A DNA stretch of 20,040 nucleotides from Magicicada cassinii (GCA_028571305.1 JAOXNS010655297.1:1-20040), one strand, 5' to 3'. Positions 1 to 11,933 are shown, numbered from the stretch's first letter. The notes: generated from the sequence alone by a model not told the origin. Made by a program: numbers and translations.

Positions 1-68
<68 letters not shown>
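1..68. repeat. (GT)n microsatellite at the window edge
   Basis: An uninterrupted GT dinucleotide run of 34 units, cut by the window start, so the true tract is probably longer. A perfect run of this length is likely polymorphic. Confidence 0.98.
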
Positions 69-69
<1 letters not shown>

Positions 70-1189
70 GTCACAATGACTATTATCTGCATGATTCTGT
101 TATGCCTTTCTAACTTCTAAAATTTCTTTTTCTTGAAGCATAATCGTTCGTCACACTTATCCTACACTCCTTGTATTCTGTTTCATTCATTATTTCTCCC
201 TTTCTTATTTTCTTTCCTCCTCCTCGTGACAAATATAGCCCCCACAGGACGATGGAACCACATAGGGTTTTATAAACTTACAATCCGCTGTACTGTTATT
301 TCAGCTGGAAACTGCATACGGAGTCTACCTATAACATATAAAAAAAGTTATAAATCACAAACTTCTTGAAGTAAATAATTCACAGTTTACAATCATAATT
401 ACGGATTATTGTTTAGCCTGTAGACAAATAGACACGGTTTTGTGTTGATAATTAAGTCTTTATATAAAAATCAAATGAATTTTTAAACTATGCGAGTTAC
501 TGCGGATGTCGACTCGATAACATATTTAGTAGGCACAGACTTTAAGAATGTATACGTCTGTTTATATTGATTAAAAATTTATAATATCTTGTTAGTCAAG
601 ATGTTACTGATAACTGAGCAATCAAACTGACATGTTCGTCATTCTGCTGTTTTGTCCGTCCAACTAACAGGCACTCGTGTCCCTGTAAAGACACTTTGTA
701 AAGGTCACATCACCGATCTTCACAAATAAATATCAATAGAAAAACAAACAACGTACGTACAGAACTGTATTTCTATTGAATGCCTTAAGTTATGCGATAT
801 TTCATTTGCAAAGTTTAAAAGGAAAAAAACTCTCAGACCCAGATAGAGCGTAATGTATGTGGCGATTTTAATGAGTGGTAAGCAAAGAAAGAGCTTATAT
901 TTAGATGAAGGCTGGGTTGGCAAGCGTAGGCACGGCGTAAACATAGATATAGCTTGCAGCCTGCCACACCTATTGCAGTCATTAATGTGTTCTTTTACTT
1001 ATCAATACTTTTTGTGCTAACTTTTTTTTTATAAATAAAACGAGGTGTTAGCCGTTCTTAAGTAATTACGTAAATACGTTTTAGAGTTTGTCGCAGTAAA
1101 AAATTGAGTAATTTACAAGTAATTGAGTCCGAACAGATTATAAGGATTTTTTTATTTAATTAAAACGGATTTTTGTTTCGTGTTCCGCC
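69..1189. other. AT-rich non-coding DNA, no gene seen
   Basis: No open frame here looks like protein. The longest frames (about 75 codons) have random-looking composition and no domain. I see no splice-bounded exon, no RNA gene and no terminal repeats. It could be intergenic, or an intron of a gene starting further left. Confidence 0.6.
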
Positions 1190-1194
1190 TTGTA

Positions 1195-1260
1195 ACCGGC
1201 GGATGATATAGGCTAGTTATGTTGGGCGCTAAACGTGTCACCTGAGTTCGATTTCCATTT
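1195..1260 (+). repeat. Possible tRNA-like (SINE-type) remnant
   Basis: Positions 1244-1256 read GAGTTCGATTTCC, close to the RNA polymerase III B-box consensus GGTTCGANTCC. A GGGCGCT segment sits about 20 nt upstream, where a tRNA would have the GAGCGC after its D-arm. The A-box is poor, no cloverleaf can be drawn, and no poly(A) tail or target-site duplication is seen. It may be a decayed tRNA-derived SINE fragment or chance. The B-box resemblance is seen in the sequence; the SINE origin is inference. Confidence 0.2.
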
Positions 1261-1489
1261 GACCGCGCGTCGTAAACACCCTGATTTAGAGCGGCCTGAA
1301 AATTCAAATAACTGTGAAAATGTTAAAACATTCTTGCGTTAGTGTACTGTGTGTTAAGTGTTTACTTCTTTTCTGCGTTTCGTGATGAACAATAAATTGT
1401 AGACGTGTTATTAAAATTATTACCCGTAGTTAGTAGCCTATAGCCTATTCAACGATCGTACGGTGTGTTTCTGCAGTTACGTGTGGTTG

Positions 1490-1710
1490 CTTATTATCAA
1501 CTAATATTAGCCTAACATTTCCCTTTCAGGGTGGGGCTCTGTGACGTCAACTATTTCTTTCTCCTTCTCTCGTTATTCCGCGGACAGTTATTCAGCAGCG
1601 CTGACAATACGTACATATACGTACGCATTACCGCGCGCGTGCGTGAGCCTGGCACAGGCAAACTCTACACCGCGCGTAAATTGAACACGTTACTCCTTGT
1701 GCGCAGATCA
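1490..1710 (+). promoter_or_regulatory. CpG-rich patch with a full CRE palindrome
   Basis: A perfect TGACGTCA cAMP-response element, the binding site of CREB/ATF bZIP factors, lies at 1542-1549. It is followed by a CpG-dense stretch (CCGCGG, GCGCTG, CCGCGCGCGTGCGTGAG, CCGCGCG) in otherwise CpG-poor surroundings. Just upstream, TTTCCCTTTCAG ending at 1529 would serve as a splice acceptor, so a small non-coding exon is an alternative reading. An 86-codon frame crosses the patch but lacks a good ATG start and a recognisable domain. The motif is seen; promoter or enhancer activity is inference. Confidence 0.3.
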
Positions 1711-1808
1711 GAACTTCCTGTCAGTTGCGTACCTGAAAAGGCAATTCGTATGCATAATTTCAATAACAACAGAACGATAATCAATAATTAACTAGTTGCT
1801 TTTGCATT

Positions 1809-1809
1809 C

Positions 1810-1854
<45 letters not shown>
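1809..1854. repeat. Compound (CT)n(CA)n microsatellite
   Basis: A CT run (1809-1840, with one CC interruption) passes directly into a CA run (1841-1854). On the minus strand the CT part offers GAGAG repeats, possible GAGA-factor sites, but slippage alone explains the tract. Confidence 0.95.
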
Positions 1855-3130
1855 ACATACACGTACATAAAACAAAGTAGGCCTAATAACGACTGTCATT
1901 ATTACTTAATGATGTAAAAAAACAATGTTGATTACTTTGAAAGGGAAAGAAGTAAAATATAGGCCTAAATGGGAGCAAAGTTTTAAACAGTCTTCCATTA
2001 GGTTAGAAAGTCGTTGTTGTTGCAGATCTGAAGCAACCGAAATAGGCTACGTGTAAATACTATGAGCAGCCAAACAGTCGTGATCGATTTCCGGTAGCTG
2101 TATATTCTAATTCTCTCATGCTTCGGTCAGACCCATAAACGCGAAGTGACTTTTTTTAATGAACATAAGCCAAATTCCTCACAACTCAACCTGAAAATTC
2201 TTCGTTGCTACAAATCACAACACAAATGTTATGATTAAAGTGTAAATTATACGTGTTCGTCGGTAACATTCAATGTAACACGTTTGAACGTGAAAGCTCT
2301 CTTTAATCGTGTGAGGTAATATCTCTTGACGACTTTATGTAACCTCATTTGTCGGTTCATATCGCATGCTACACATTGTGCTCTGGTACAGCACAGTCAT
2401 CGTCGTATAGACGGATGAACCACGAGCGCTGAATGAATACAAGTAACATTTACAAAATAGTAAACAAATTTTCTTTTTAGTCGTTTTTATGACTTTCGGT
2501 TTTGTCATAAAAATGAAGACTTCAACGTTAACGCCAGATCATTACAATACCAAAGTGTACACATTTTTTCAGAAAATCACTGGATATGAAAACTTGCGTA
2601 AGGAAATTTACGTACTTACCGGTATGATTAGAGATTAATTTTTCGGTATGATTTGATATTCTTTGAAAAACATTTCTGTAAACTTTGATTCTGATCGTTG
2701 GATTAAACTAAAATCTAAAATAGAACAAAATACTGAACCGCTTTCACAGACCATTTTATACAAATAATTTTAAAATAATGAAATTAACCTTGTAGCTCAC
2801 ATTTGTTAGCACCATCATTGTCAGGTTTGCTTACTATAGAAAATGCATAATAAAAATGCATAAATTTAATTAGGCAGAAACCTGCCGACCAGTTGTCGAA
2901 ATATAAATCTGCCGCGTTCGTTTACACTGACAAAATACCTGCATATTTGATGACGACGCAGAATAAAAATCAAAGCGTTCGTTTGTTGTTGGCGCGTTTG
3001 CGTAACTCAAGCTTATTAAGTACGAATTAATGTTACCGCTTATTAACTGTCTCCTTGAACAGAAGGAATGGAAAATAACTAATACGGTGGTGAAAAAGCA
3101 TGTTGGACCGAAAAGTGTCTTTAATTATTG
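1855..3130. other. AT-rich non-coding DNA, no gene seen
   Basis: No frame of interest on either strand. The block holds two TAGGCCTA octamers (1878-1885 and 1960-1967) and otherwise ordinary AT-rich sequence. It would be upstream sequence if 3140-3458 is a promoter region. Confidence 0.6.
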
Positions 3131-3139
3131 TCTTTGTTC

Positions 3140-3458
3140 TATGTATACAGCGGTGACTGCAGAGCGGTGGTGGGGAAGCGTATCTGAAGGCGGGTCAGAT
3201 TAAAAAAAAAAAGCATAAAGGTAGCGGAGTGTTTTAGAGGATCGACAACGAAATAGACGGCGAAGAAGAAAAAAAGAAGACACACGGCTAGGTCTGAAGA
3301 TAGCCGCAGGGTTCTTGGAGGTCCGTTGTGCTTGGTATGGCCTCGGCGGTGGGAGAGAGAAAGAGTGACGGAGAAGAGAGAGACAGAGACAGCCACAGAC
3401 GGAGCGAGCGAGAGAGAGACTGTTTGGCCGCCATTACAGGAGAGGTGCGCAGCGCAAG
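3140..3458 (+). promoter_or_regulatory. Candidate promoter and 5' non-coding exon, GAGA/GCCAT-rich
   Basis: This block stands out by its purine bias and CpG content. Three GAGAGAGA runs (3353-3360, 3376-3383, 3410-3419) match binding sites of GAGA factor (Trl) in flies, and GCCGCCATTA at 3427-3436 contains the GCCAT core bound by YY1/Pleiohomeotic. The block ends in CAAG|GTAACC, a good + strand splice donor with the intron starting at 3459. No ATG-led coding frame of note exists on the + strand. A minus-strand 85-codon frame is low-complexity and unconvincing. ATGTATACAG at 3141-3150 could instead be an acceptor, which would make this an internal 5' UTR exon. It may be the distal promoter of the coding exon at 11855-12425, but the link is inferred only from strand and splice signals. 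Confidence 0.4.
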
Positions 3459-3878
3459 GTAACCTCAGCTCAGCCTAGCTTAGCAACATCCATCCAGTAG
3501 AGACGTAGAATGCAGGAGAACTACACACTGGACTTGCTTAAACTGTGCTTTAGACTTTCTCCACTGCTTGGGGGGAGGAAAAACGTGTTTCAGGGCAGGT
3601 TTTAGGCCTACAGGTGAATCCATTGTTGCCACCGCCCTTTGTTGTGACTAGTGTGACGTGTCTTCTGTTTATATTTCAACCGGGTGCTATAACCTTAAAA
3701 ATGATTGGTTTCACTCATTAAATACAATAAGAAACCATTGCAGTGTCTGCAGAAAATATAATTTTTGTGTACGTTCAAGTGAGTTTCCAAGACATTAAAG
3801 AAGAAAATCATATGAACTGCATTTTACTTATGAAAAGTGAATTAAATAAAATCAAAATAAAACATTTTACCGTAAAAG
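3459..3878 (+). other. Possible 5' exon extension to an optimal splice donor
   Basis: AAAAG|GTAAGT at 3874-3884 matches the consensus donor from the last three exon bases through GTAAGT, with the intron starting at 3879. It competes with the donor at 3458/3459. ACAG|GTGAAT near 3613 and a TCTGCAG acceptor-like site near 3750 add further options. The region may therefore be retained in a longer 5' UTR isoform or hold a small separate non-coding exon. No coding frame is evident. One TAGGCCTA octamer lies at 3603-3610. Confidence 0.25.
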
Positions 3879-6800
3879 GTAAGTAGCTGTTTCACATTTC
3901 GCTACCTTTATACTCTGACTCTGTCTAGTCTGCACAGTAAAGTAATAATCTGGTAACGTCAAAGTATGTTTAGTTATTAATAAGATTCAAATTTACAGAT
4001 TATTGCAATTGCTTTCTTTGAAAATAATTTTAAAATTGAAAGCCTGAGTAATTAAAAATTACGCATTCATACATACTATACATTCTTTTTGATTAATGTG
4101 AGACCTTTCACGTTTACGATATTTGTAACAATGTAAAATATAAATTTTCATCATGCTTAAAATGAACACGTGCACATAAGTAAAGTATAAATTAAAGTTT
4201 GGAAGCAATTCTATTAGAAACTGTCAGCTGTTGTTTTAAAAATATCGTTAAGAGAGCGCCAATAATTTGTGTAAATGACAAGCGTACTCACCTATGACTG
4301 AGAAGAATCCTATTTACACAAGTGTCGGTTGACGACTACAAAAAGTGTAGCCAGCCAAGATAACAGTAGTGCTGTCCTGCCTGCTAAACCTGTTGATGCT
4401 CCTTCCAAACCCGACCAACCGGCCTGCCCAGTCCTGGATACCCCAGACAAATTATAATAAACACCTTAAACTTGCAGGGAAAACAGGTTGATCGTAATGA
4501 TAGAGTACAACTTCCACCTCCCACAATATCTAGTTTTTGTCTATGTTTACAAATCGTATCCGGTTGTTTAATGTTTCCCCTCCCCGCGGCTCTCGGTGAC
4601 CTCCTACAATAGGGTACGTTATGAATGAGCTTCCAGAATATGAAGTGTTCAGTTCCTTATTACTGAACCGGTCTTTTCTTTCACACGAGGTAAATGTGTC
4701 ATGCATTGCGAGCACATGTTCCTCACAGGGTGTTCACCCCGAAATCCATTGTTATTACTCTGAAACAGAAAGTTTCTACCACCTGACCAATTTAAACCTA
4801 TTTGCTTCACAACCTATAAATATCTGATAACCGTGCGGTAACCACTGAAAATAAATAAGCGAATATTCATACAGAGAAATTAGCAAAACATTTTTGAGAA
4901 ATGTAAATTTTGTAATTTGTAAAATCTGCTGAAGCTTATGTTTTTAAAAATTAATAATTTATATATTTAATAATGATTTATAAAAACAATTTTTACACTG
5001 TAAAAGTTATTTTCTTTTTTCAAAAGTAACTTTACCTGAGTTCAGCAACTTAACAAAAGGACTGCCTAACGGTATACTTTTAACATTCAGGTAGTTCGCT
5101 CGTATGCCGTCTGCTCAGGTAGACTTAAACTGAATGTCTGCTTTTACAGGGCTTTCTTAATTTCTTGCTCAGTTGTCAAACTTGTTTTCCTGTGGCAGAC
5201 ATAAATTTGTCTGTTTTTGAATAAATATATTTTTAGTCAAAACCTGATAAGCTTTTATTTTTATTCATATATTTATACATAGGCCTACGAATGTGACTGT
5301 ATTGAATATTTATCCGTTAAAAACTGCATATAGGCCTATATGTAAAAATATATCTCGACTTTAATAAATACATTAAGTTATTTAGATATTATAATTTTGT
5401 TGTGCCTTCAGGTTAATGAATAGTGGTGTAAAGACATAAAACCAATACAATATTACGTTGGATTACGTTCAAAGATTGTCTTTCACAGTGAACTGACAAA
5501 ATTTTTTAATTCAACGTATGGATTTTTTTTTCAAAATAATTAACATAAAATATTTAACCAAAATGGGAAACTGCATGTAGGGATATAATACTGACTCCAG
5601 CCGGACTTAATTTGAATAAACCTCGTGCATCCTCAATCACACACACACAATAGCTCACCCTGACGCACGTTCTTCTTTAAAATGTTCTCACTATTGTCTC
5701 TGAAACGGGTAATTAAATAATCAAATTTATCTCACCTTGTGGGCTACCTACTTCCAACGGCAAATTCCGCTTATAATGCGCGCGGCCGCACAGAAACTAA
5801 CGAGAAACGTATATAAGTAAAAGAAAAAAATTTGACTTGGCTTTTCGAAAATGCTGTACATTTTCTATAAATTTCAATTTAAGTTTGGACTGTGGCGAAT
5901 GCCTAGTCACTGATATACTGAAATTAGTGTTAAACTCTTTAAGTTCCCTAAGAATGAAAAAACAATATATACGTAATATAGACACATGAACACACGAAGA
6001 AAGGATAAAACTTTTGTTGTTTGTTGGCATGTTATTTCTTTTCAAATTATGTGCTTATAAAAAAGGTAACGACACAACATAACTAGGACTACATGTATTT
6101 AACCCTGATACTGTTTTACATTATTTTATCTTTTTTTTTTTACTTAATCAACTGCAGAATTTTACAAAAAGGCATCGTTGAAAATAATAACAATCTGACA
6201 TATATTTACATAGTAAGGCTTGAATTGTGGTACATAAAACACGTAACCATGTAGGCCTATTTATAGTTAAGTAAGATACAGCTCTGTTAAATTTTATTCT
6301 AGTGTAACAAATACGTTTATGTTAAACGTGTGATTATCATTTACTTGTGATTGCTTTCATTTATCACCATTGGAGAGAAATTATCGTAATACAAACACTG
6401 AAGCAGGCCTACTCGATTGCTAACAGAATGCAATTTTCAAGCCACAATATTTTCACATTCGTAAATTATTTTCAACAGCATCGTTGTTTCGAATGCACCT
6501 ATTATTATTTTTATGCTTAATCTTAATCATGCCAAATGTGAATTTCTGAAAACATTTTCTTTTGTTAATTTTTGCAGTATACAATTAACAAGGGTGTTGG
6601 GCTAAGACATTAATCATGTCTTAGGGTGTTGGTCGAAGAAATCATGTGTTTCGTGATTCACAATAATTTTCTTGTGTTTTTTTAATAACGCCTTAGAACG
6701 TATCACTTCCCTTTGGTAACCCATTTTGTTGCCGTTTACTAGGGGAAAATAGAAACCACATGATACATGAAATGTCGTCCATACGTTTCGACAGAAAGCG

Positions 6801-8160
6801 AGAAACAAGAGTTGTCAGATGCTTACTCCATTCGGTGTGTAGAATGCTATAAACAGATAGATTTTAGATTTCCAGAACTCTTAATTGATGCAGAAGACAA
6901 AGTAGCCGTCCCTCTGGTACAAAATGTACCGCCGGCACTATGCAGACGCGGTAACGGTGCATCGCGTGCCCTCCACTGATAATAATCTGTCTAACGTTCT
7001 TCACAGAATTCACTCTTCCGTTTTGTTGAAAATGTATTTTCAACATTATAATTTCCTTCATATTAAAATGGAAGACGAGTAAACCCACATCGGTTTCTTT
7101 AAAAAAAGAAAATCTGGATTTTCTTAAGTCAGATTTTAATTTTCTTGTTGAATCACAGTGTAGTTTGTATTTTGAATATCTCCAGAAAAAACGGCATGTG
7201 AGTCTTAATCTAACCTAGGCATTTAACTGTGTCCTACAGAATTCGGAGAATTATACTAAATCAAAAGAATCGAATCTGGCATTTAGAAGCTATTTTATAA
7301 CAGAAAAATATACTTGTTTTCCGTTTTTACATAACCAATTTAAAGCTTCATTTTATAAAATTATTTACATAACTCTCATTCCACATGACATATTGCTGTT
7401 TTTAGGTCGTGCCTTTAACTTTCTTAGTTGATCAGTACAAATTAAGCACAGAAATAAAACGTAAATAGAATTACAAGTCGCTCAGATTTTACCGAGTTTG
7501 CTACTTGATTAACACGACGATACTTAACAGTACTTGAAACTTGGCTGCAATATATCCTACGAAATGATAAAAATCAGTCCGTACACAGCATTTCTACGAT
7601 TTCTAACTATTCTCATTGTGATCTCTGAACAGAACAATCAACGTTTTCACCAAAATATTCTGAGCTTTTTATGCGTTTCCTTACAATTATGCCCTGTTCT
7701 GTTGCTTTGTTTTTAAATTTAAATTTCATTATCCCAATTGAAGTAAACCAAGTTTCATTTTATTATTTTATTTCTATCTAATCCGATAGATAGCACGACA
7801 AGGTCTACATCCCATTTATTCTAAGCGAATTTTATTCTAATGTGCTAATTAAATATTACGAATATTATGTTTATTGAGTTTAACAGCACAAAAACTTCTA
7901 CTCAAAAGTAAGTAGGCCTACCTCGAAACTTCAATTAGTTGTTTTTAATTAGGGCTATATTTACCCCGAGTTCGTAGGAATAATTGGCTATTGACGGCTT
8001 TATTTATATTTTATGTTCGTTATTACTTTACGTGTTGCATTTTGTTACATTTTTTATACATGTTTCCAAATTATTTCGTGTTTTGTCTGAATGCTAATAT
8101 TTGAGTCTACCCATCACGTACACCTTCATGAAAGTGATTCGTTTGTTCCATCTGCACTTT
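3879..8160. other. Probable long intron, first part; no gene seen
   Basis: AT-rich sequence with no convincing exon. Frames of 60-82 codons occur on both strands (for example 4621-4827 +, 5797-6045 - and 6767-6979 +). They show no domain, no consistent splice boundaries and no compositional shift. A GC-richer patch at about 4370-4450 may be a decayed repeat. A short (AC)n run lies at 5638-5649. A perfect 6-bp hairpin arm pair, GGTACA/TGTACC, lies at 6916-6930. TAGGCCTA octamers occur at 5280, 5331, 6252 and 7913. Confidence 0.5.
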
Positions 8161-9100
8161 AGACCCCAGGACAGTTTTAACGCAATGAAGACATAGACAT
8201 ACTACTCGTACAGGACAAAATTTATCATCATTATAATCTTCACATCACCGCACAGGCAAGGTTCTGTCTGCTCCGCCTTCAAAGATCCTCCAGCAATCTC
8301 TTTTTGAGTTGCAGTCGCTTACCATTAACTCCGTCTGGCTGTTTTGTTTGAAGGTTCTGAGTACATTAATTCCCCATTACAGGTTACCAGCCTACAGATG
8401 GGTAAGTCCTGTGGAGGGGCTGCCCCCTTACGGGCCATGACTTCCGGTAATTTTTATTCAGGGTTGTCTTCCCCTAGCCTTTGATGCCCCGACACCCAAC
8501 TGCACGGCAGCAGCAAAATATAATCCTATAACAGCAATAGGACGCAGTATTACAGCTGACTAGATTAACCCCTGTAATACTCCAAAGATAAGCCGGTCCA
8601 GGATCAAATATTTCTCTTACTCCCTAACTTGGTACTGGTGGCTACTGTTACCTTCCACCAAGAATATTTATTGACCTTCCGGTCTAGATCCGTACTGTTC
8701 TGCATTAATTGTTTCCTTCTTGTAGGACGTGGCACTTCACCACGCAGTACGGTCTCGGCTGGAGAGAGGCTTAGATCTTCTTTGGGAGCTATCATCACTT
8801 CAGCCAACCCAGGAAGCTTGTGAAGACCAGTGCCCGGTCAGCCTGGTACAAGGATACTACCTCTCCAAATTCCCTCGACCCCAGGACATAATTAATATTC
8901 TATAATTCTTTAAAGTCCATTGTTATATGAACTTTTAGCTCGCTATTCAGGAAAAAATTTAACTGCTGTTGACAAACTGGCTATGATTGTCACCTCCCAG
9001 GTATTCTTTACCGCTGGCCTGTCCCAGACTTTCAGCGGTAGTACTAGTCTGTAACCGGATGGGGGAGGGCAGCTCTCCAAGAAGCCTAAGTAGTGTCTCT
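8160..9100. repeat. GC-richer islet with diverged internal repeats, possible element remnant
   Basis: Base composition here is visibly less AT-rich than the flanks. Two blocks about 340 bp apart (about 8630-8770 and 8970-9100) resemble each other when translated. On the + strand both give a VT- segment followed about 30 codons later by SPRS. On the minus strand both give a DR..V..-(S/T)W-VT segment. A 12-mer, GACCCCAGGACA, recurs at 8162-8173 and 8877-8888 and could be a target-site duplication or chance. No reverse transcriptase, transposase or terminal repeat is visible, so the family is unknown. It could equally be an old duplicated intronic segment. Confidence 0.3.
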
Positions 9101-11854
9101 TTATTTCATTGTGTGTACTGCTTGTTGTCATTACGTGTTACTACACATTTTCTATTTATCCTTAATTATTATTTCTGTTCGCTTCTACAATAATGGCCCA
9201 AAGTGTAATTTTTCGTGTTTATTGAAATTCCTAGTCTCCCACGTAACTTTTGTTCAAAAAATACCTCAGCCCTCTGATACATTGTATCTTTAGTGCACAG
9301 ATTTACTTTCACCTGTACGAGCTGTGCATGGCGAGCCATTCTTGCATACAGACCAGCTTCTCGTTTCCGTCCCACTAATGTAATAAACATAATTTATAGT
9401 TGATTACAAAACATATTACCAGTAACTTTTTCAGTCCCATATATTGTTATTATTCATTAAACGTTTTTATTATTGTTTTCAAAGTGCATTATGCCTAACG
9501 TTCTCAAGATTTATTTGTAGGCGAGAAGCAATGGGGAGTATTTTTTAAACGGTCGTCTGTAGTAACTAGGCTATAGAACAAAGAATGTGTTTATGTAACG
9601 AACAGAATGCGAGCGCAAACGTATAAGCCGACAATTTATTTAAAATATTTGTAATAACGACAAAACTGCCTTTAATGGATCCAATGAAAGGCGTTCAGAC
9701 AATCTGAAACGCAAAACTGCTACAGTTTCTTGGCATAAATACTTGTTGTAGACATTATTTCTGATACTTGTTACTGACTGCGCAACGACGTTTCGATGAG
9801 GGCTTAATATGACTAAATCCCCTTTCAAAAAAGTATACTACAGTATATCATAATACTAATACAGGATTTTATTAGTTTTTATAATAACATCTAATTTTCA
9901 AAGAATATTAGAAGGAAAATTTCAACATTTATTATAATATTAAAAAACACTTCTTAATAAATAAAGTTTTCGTTTTAGCAAATAAAATTGCTTGATTGTT
10001 CAACAGAGAACACCAAAAACGTGAATATGATGTTAAATAGCCTAAACAAATAAAACACTGAAGTCAATGAAGGCGTGGATCCACTACTAAAAACATATGG
10101 AACTTTGGTCGCTTAGGCCTACATTCGCGGAAGTATACTTCACGCAGCCAAAATGAAACATGAAAAGCCAATATGTAAATCGTGAAACGAAGATATTCCA
10201 AAATAGTACTCCAGTTGCTACTTATGTTGAGACTAACTTGGCCAGTTTTCGTCTTCGACTTCAAAAAGGCATGCACAACTACATGGAAAACAGTATAGCT
10301 ACAATGATGATATTATAGGCTGGTTAGATTTCATTGTTTATCTTTCAACCCTTATCGGGGCTGTGACAGCATTTATGATAAATTTATGGGGGGGGGTATA
10401 ATATTGATAAAGCGTGTTTCTTTTTTTGTGGGCTAAAGCCTATTAATAGCTAAAAATTATTTAATTTTCTTGAATGTAGTACACATTCATTCAGTATACT
10501 GACCCATGTAAGCAGTTCCAGAATGTATCTAGTGTCACATATCTAGGCACACAGATATTTCACTAGAACACATCTACTGTTTATAAACCTACATTAGTAT
10601 TCTTGTAAAATGTTGTAGGCCCATATATTGTTTAATCGCCAGATTCAAAAGAAAACTCACTAAATGAAAATAATTATAGTGTTACTAAATAATAGAAGTA
10701 GCCTACTGGAAGTAATACTATAGACTTCGCTCAAAAACTTAAAAGTAATAAGTAAAATAATGTTATTTAATCAGATTTATAGTTTATGTATTGTATTATA
10801 CTGTGTTATAAGGTATGGAATGTAATGTAGAACAAAATAGACATATCTAATAAAATCTTTCAGGGGTAAATTTCGGTTCTGTTAGCGTAATATCTAGGGT
10901 ACATTTGTACATTGTGCTAAAAATGAGCGTTTTGTGTGTTTACGGGTATTTTGCTGTATCACGAGTAACCGACTACGCGCGCAAGCGTACATAGACAGTT
11001 GTTTACACTTTGTATTCCTACTTGTTTTCCGCTGTTTAATTACTGTAATCTTATTTTTAACCATGTTCACGGAATCCATTTACACAGCCAAACGTTTTAC
11101 TTGAACCTCCTTCGCAATCGCTGAGTATGTAGCAATTTTTCACATTCCATACCGTAACATAAATAACAAAGAATGGGACGGTACTAAAGCAACACTTATC
11201 GAAGACACGCCATGAAAATGCACAGGTAAACACATCACGTGTGTTACAAAAACTCTAGTTAGTTCTTACAACTGTACCCTTTCATAGCACTGGCACTGGC
11301 ACTAGCATTAGGCTCAAGTACGGATTAAAAAAACCTCTCCATCTTATCTCGTTCGGAATTAGACAGTGCTATATATTTAGCCGTCAATCAGAGGAACAAA
11401 AAAAGCTTAGCTCACCTCACCATGTTGAAGAACGATTTCACTGCAGGCTATTCTCAATTCTATTAGTCAGTCAACAGCCTAGCCGTACCCAGCGTCCATT
11501 ACCGTACCCAAAGCAGAGCTTTTCCTTGTCACTAGTTACGCAATCACAGTCCACACATACAAAATAATAAAAAATTAAGCGCGCTTTTTTAAGTCAAATA
11601 ACTAATTAATATCTGAAGTTTCATATTACAGCAGTAGGCCTAAATACTGCTATTTGTAGTCCTGTATATGATTTCCTTTCCAAGAATTACATTTAAGAAT
11701 ATCGTGTAACTAAATTACACAGTGATGACCCACTACACCGGATGTCAGGCCATTCTCAGAAGTAATAACTGTTTCGTACAAGCCTTTGATATAAGGAAAT
11801 GTTTCACAAAATAAAATAATACATTTCTCATGATGTTTAATGTTTTGTTTTCAG
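9101..11854. other. Probable long intron, last part; no gene seen
   Basis: AT-rich and non-coding by inspection. It contains a G9 run at 10388-10396, a short CACTGG hexamer repeat near 11287-11305, and TAGGCCTA octamers at 10114 and 11635. It ends in a pyrimidine-rich tract, TGTTTTGTTTTCAG, which is the acceptor of the exon at 11855. Confidence 0.5.
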
Positions 11855-11866
11855 AAGAACATTCCA

Positions 11867-11881
11867 ATGGATTGCGAATAA
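11867..11881 (+). promoter_or_regulatory. Upstream ORF 1 (Met-Asp-Cys-Glu)
   Basis: ATG GAT TGC GAA TAA in the proposed 5' UTR, 104 nt upstream of the main start. Its ATG has CCA at -5 to -3 and G at +4, a fair initiation context. It may lower translation of the main frame, as short uORFs commonly do. Its presence is seen; its effect is inferred. Confidence 0.35.
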
Positions 11882-11915
11882 ACGGAGGAAGATATTTAAT
11901 TTCCATTTCAAAGCA

Positions 11916-11933
11916 ATGGAAGAAACTGGTTAA
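11916..11933 (+). promoter_or_regulatory. Upstream ORF 2 (Met-Glu-Glu-Thr-Gly)
   Basis: ATG GAA GAA ACT GGT TAA, ending 52 nt before the main ATG. The context GCAATGG (G at +4) is moderate. Together with the first uORF it gives a two-uORF leader, leaving enough room for reinitiation at 11986. Confidence 0.35.

Noticed and set aside
3139-3396. 85-codon minus-strand frame over the GAGA-rich block
   Set aside because: Its Ser/Leu and Phe runs come from the purine-rich repeat on the other strand, and it has no domain or splice support.
6767-6979. 70-codon + strand frame with a mixed, protein-like composition
   Set aside because: It looked briefly plausible (CVECYKQIDF segment), but it has no known motif, no clear splice boundaries and an overlapping antisense frame.
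8162-8888. 12-mer direct repeat as a target-site duplication around an inserted element
   Set aside because: Twelve-mers can recur by chance in 20 kb, and no poly(A) tail, terminal repeat or coding remnant adjoins the repeats.
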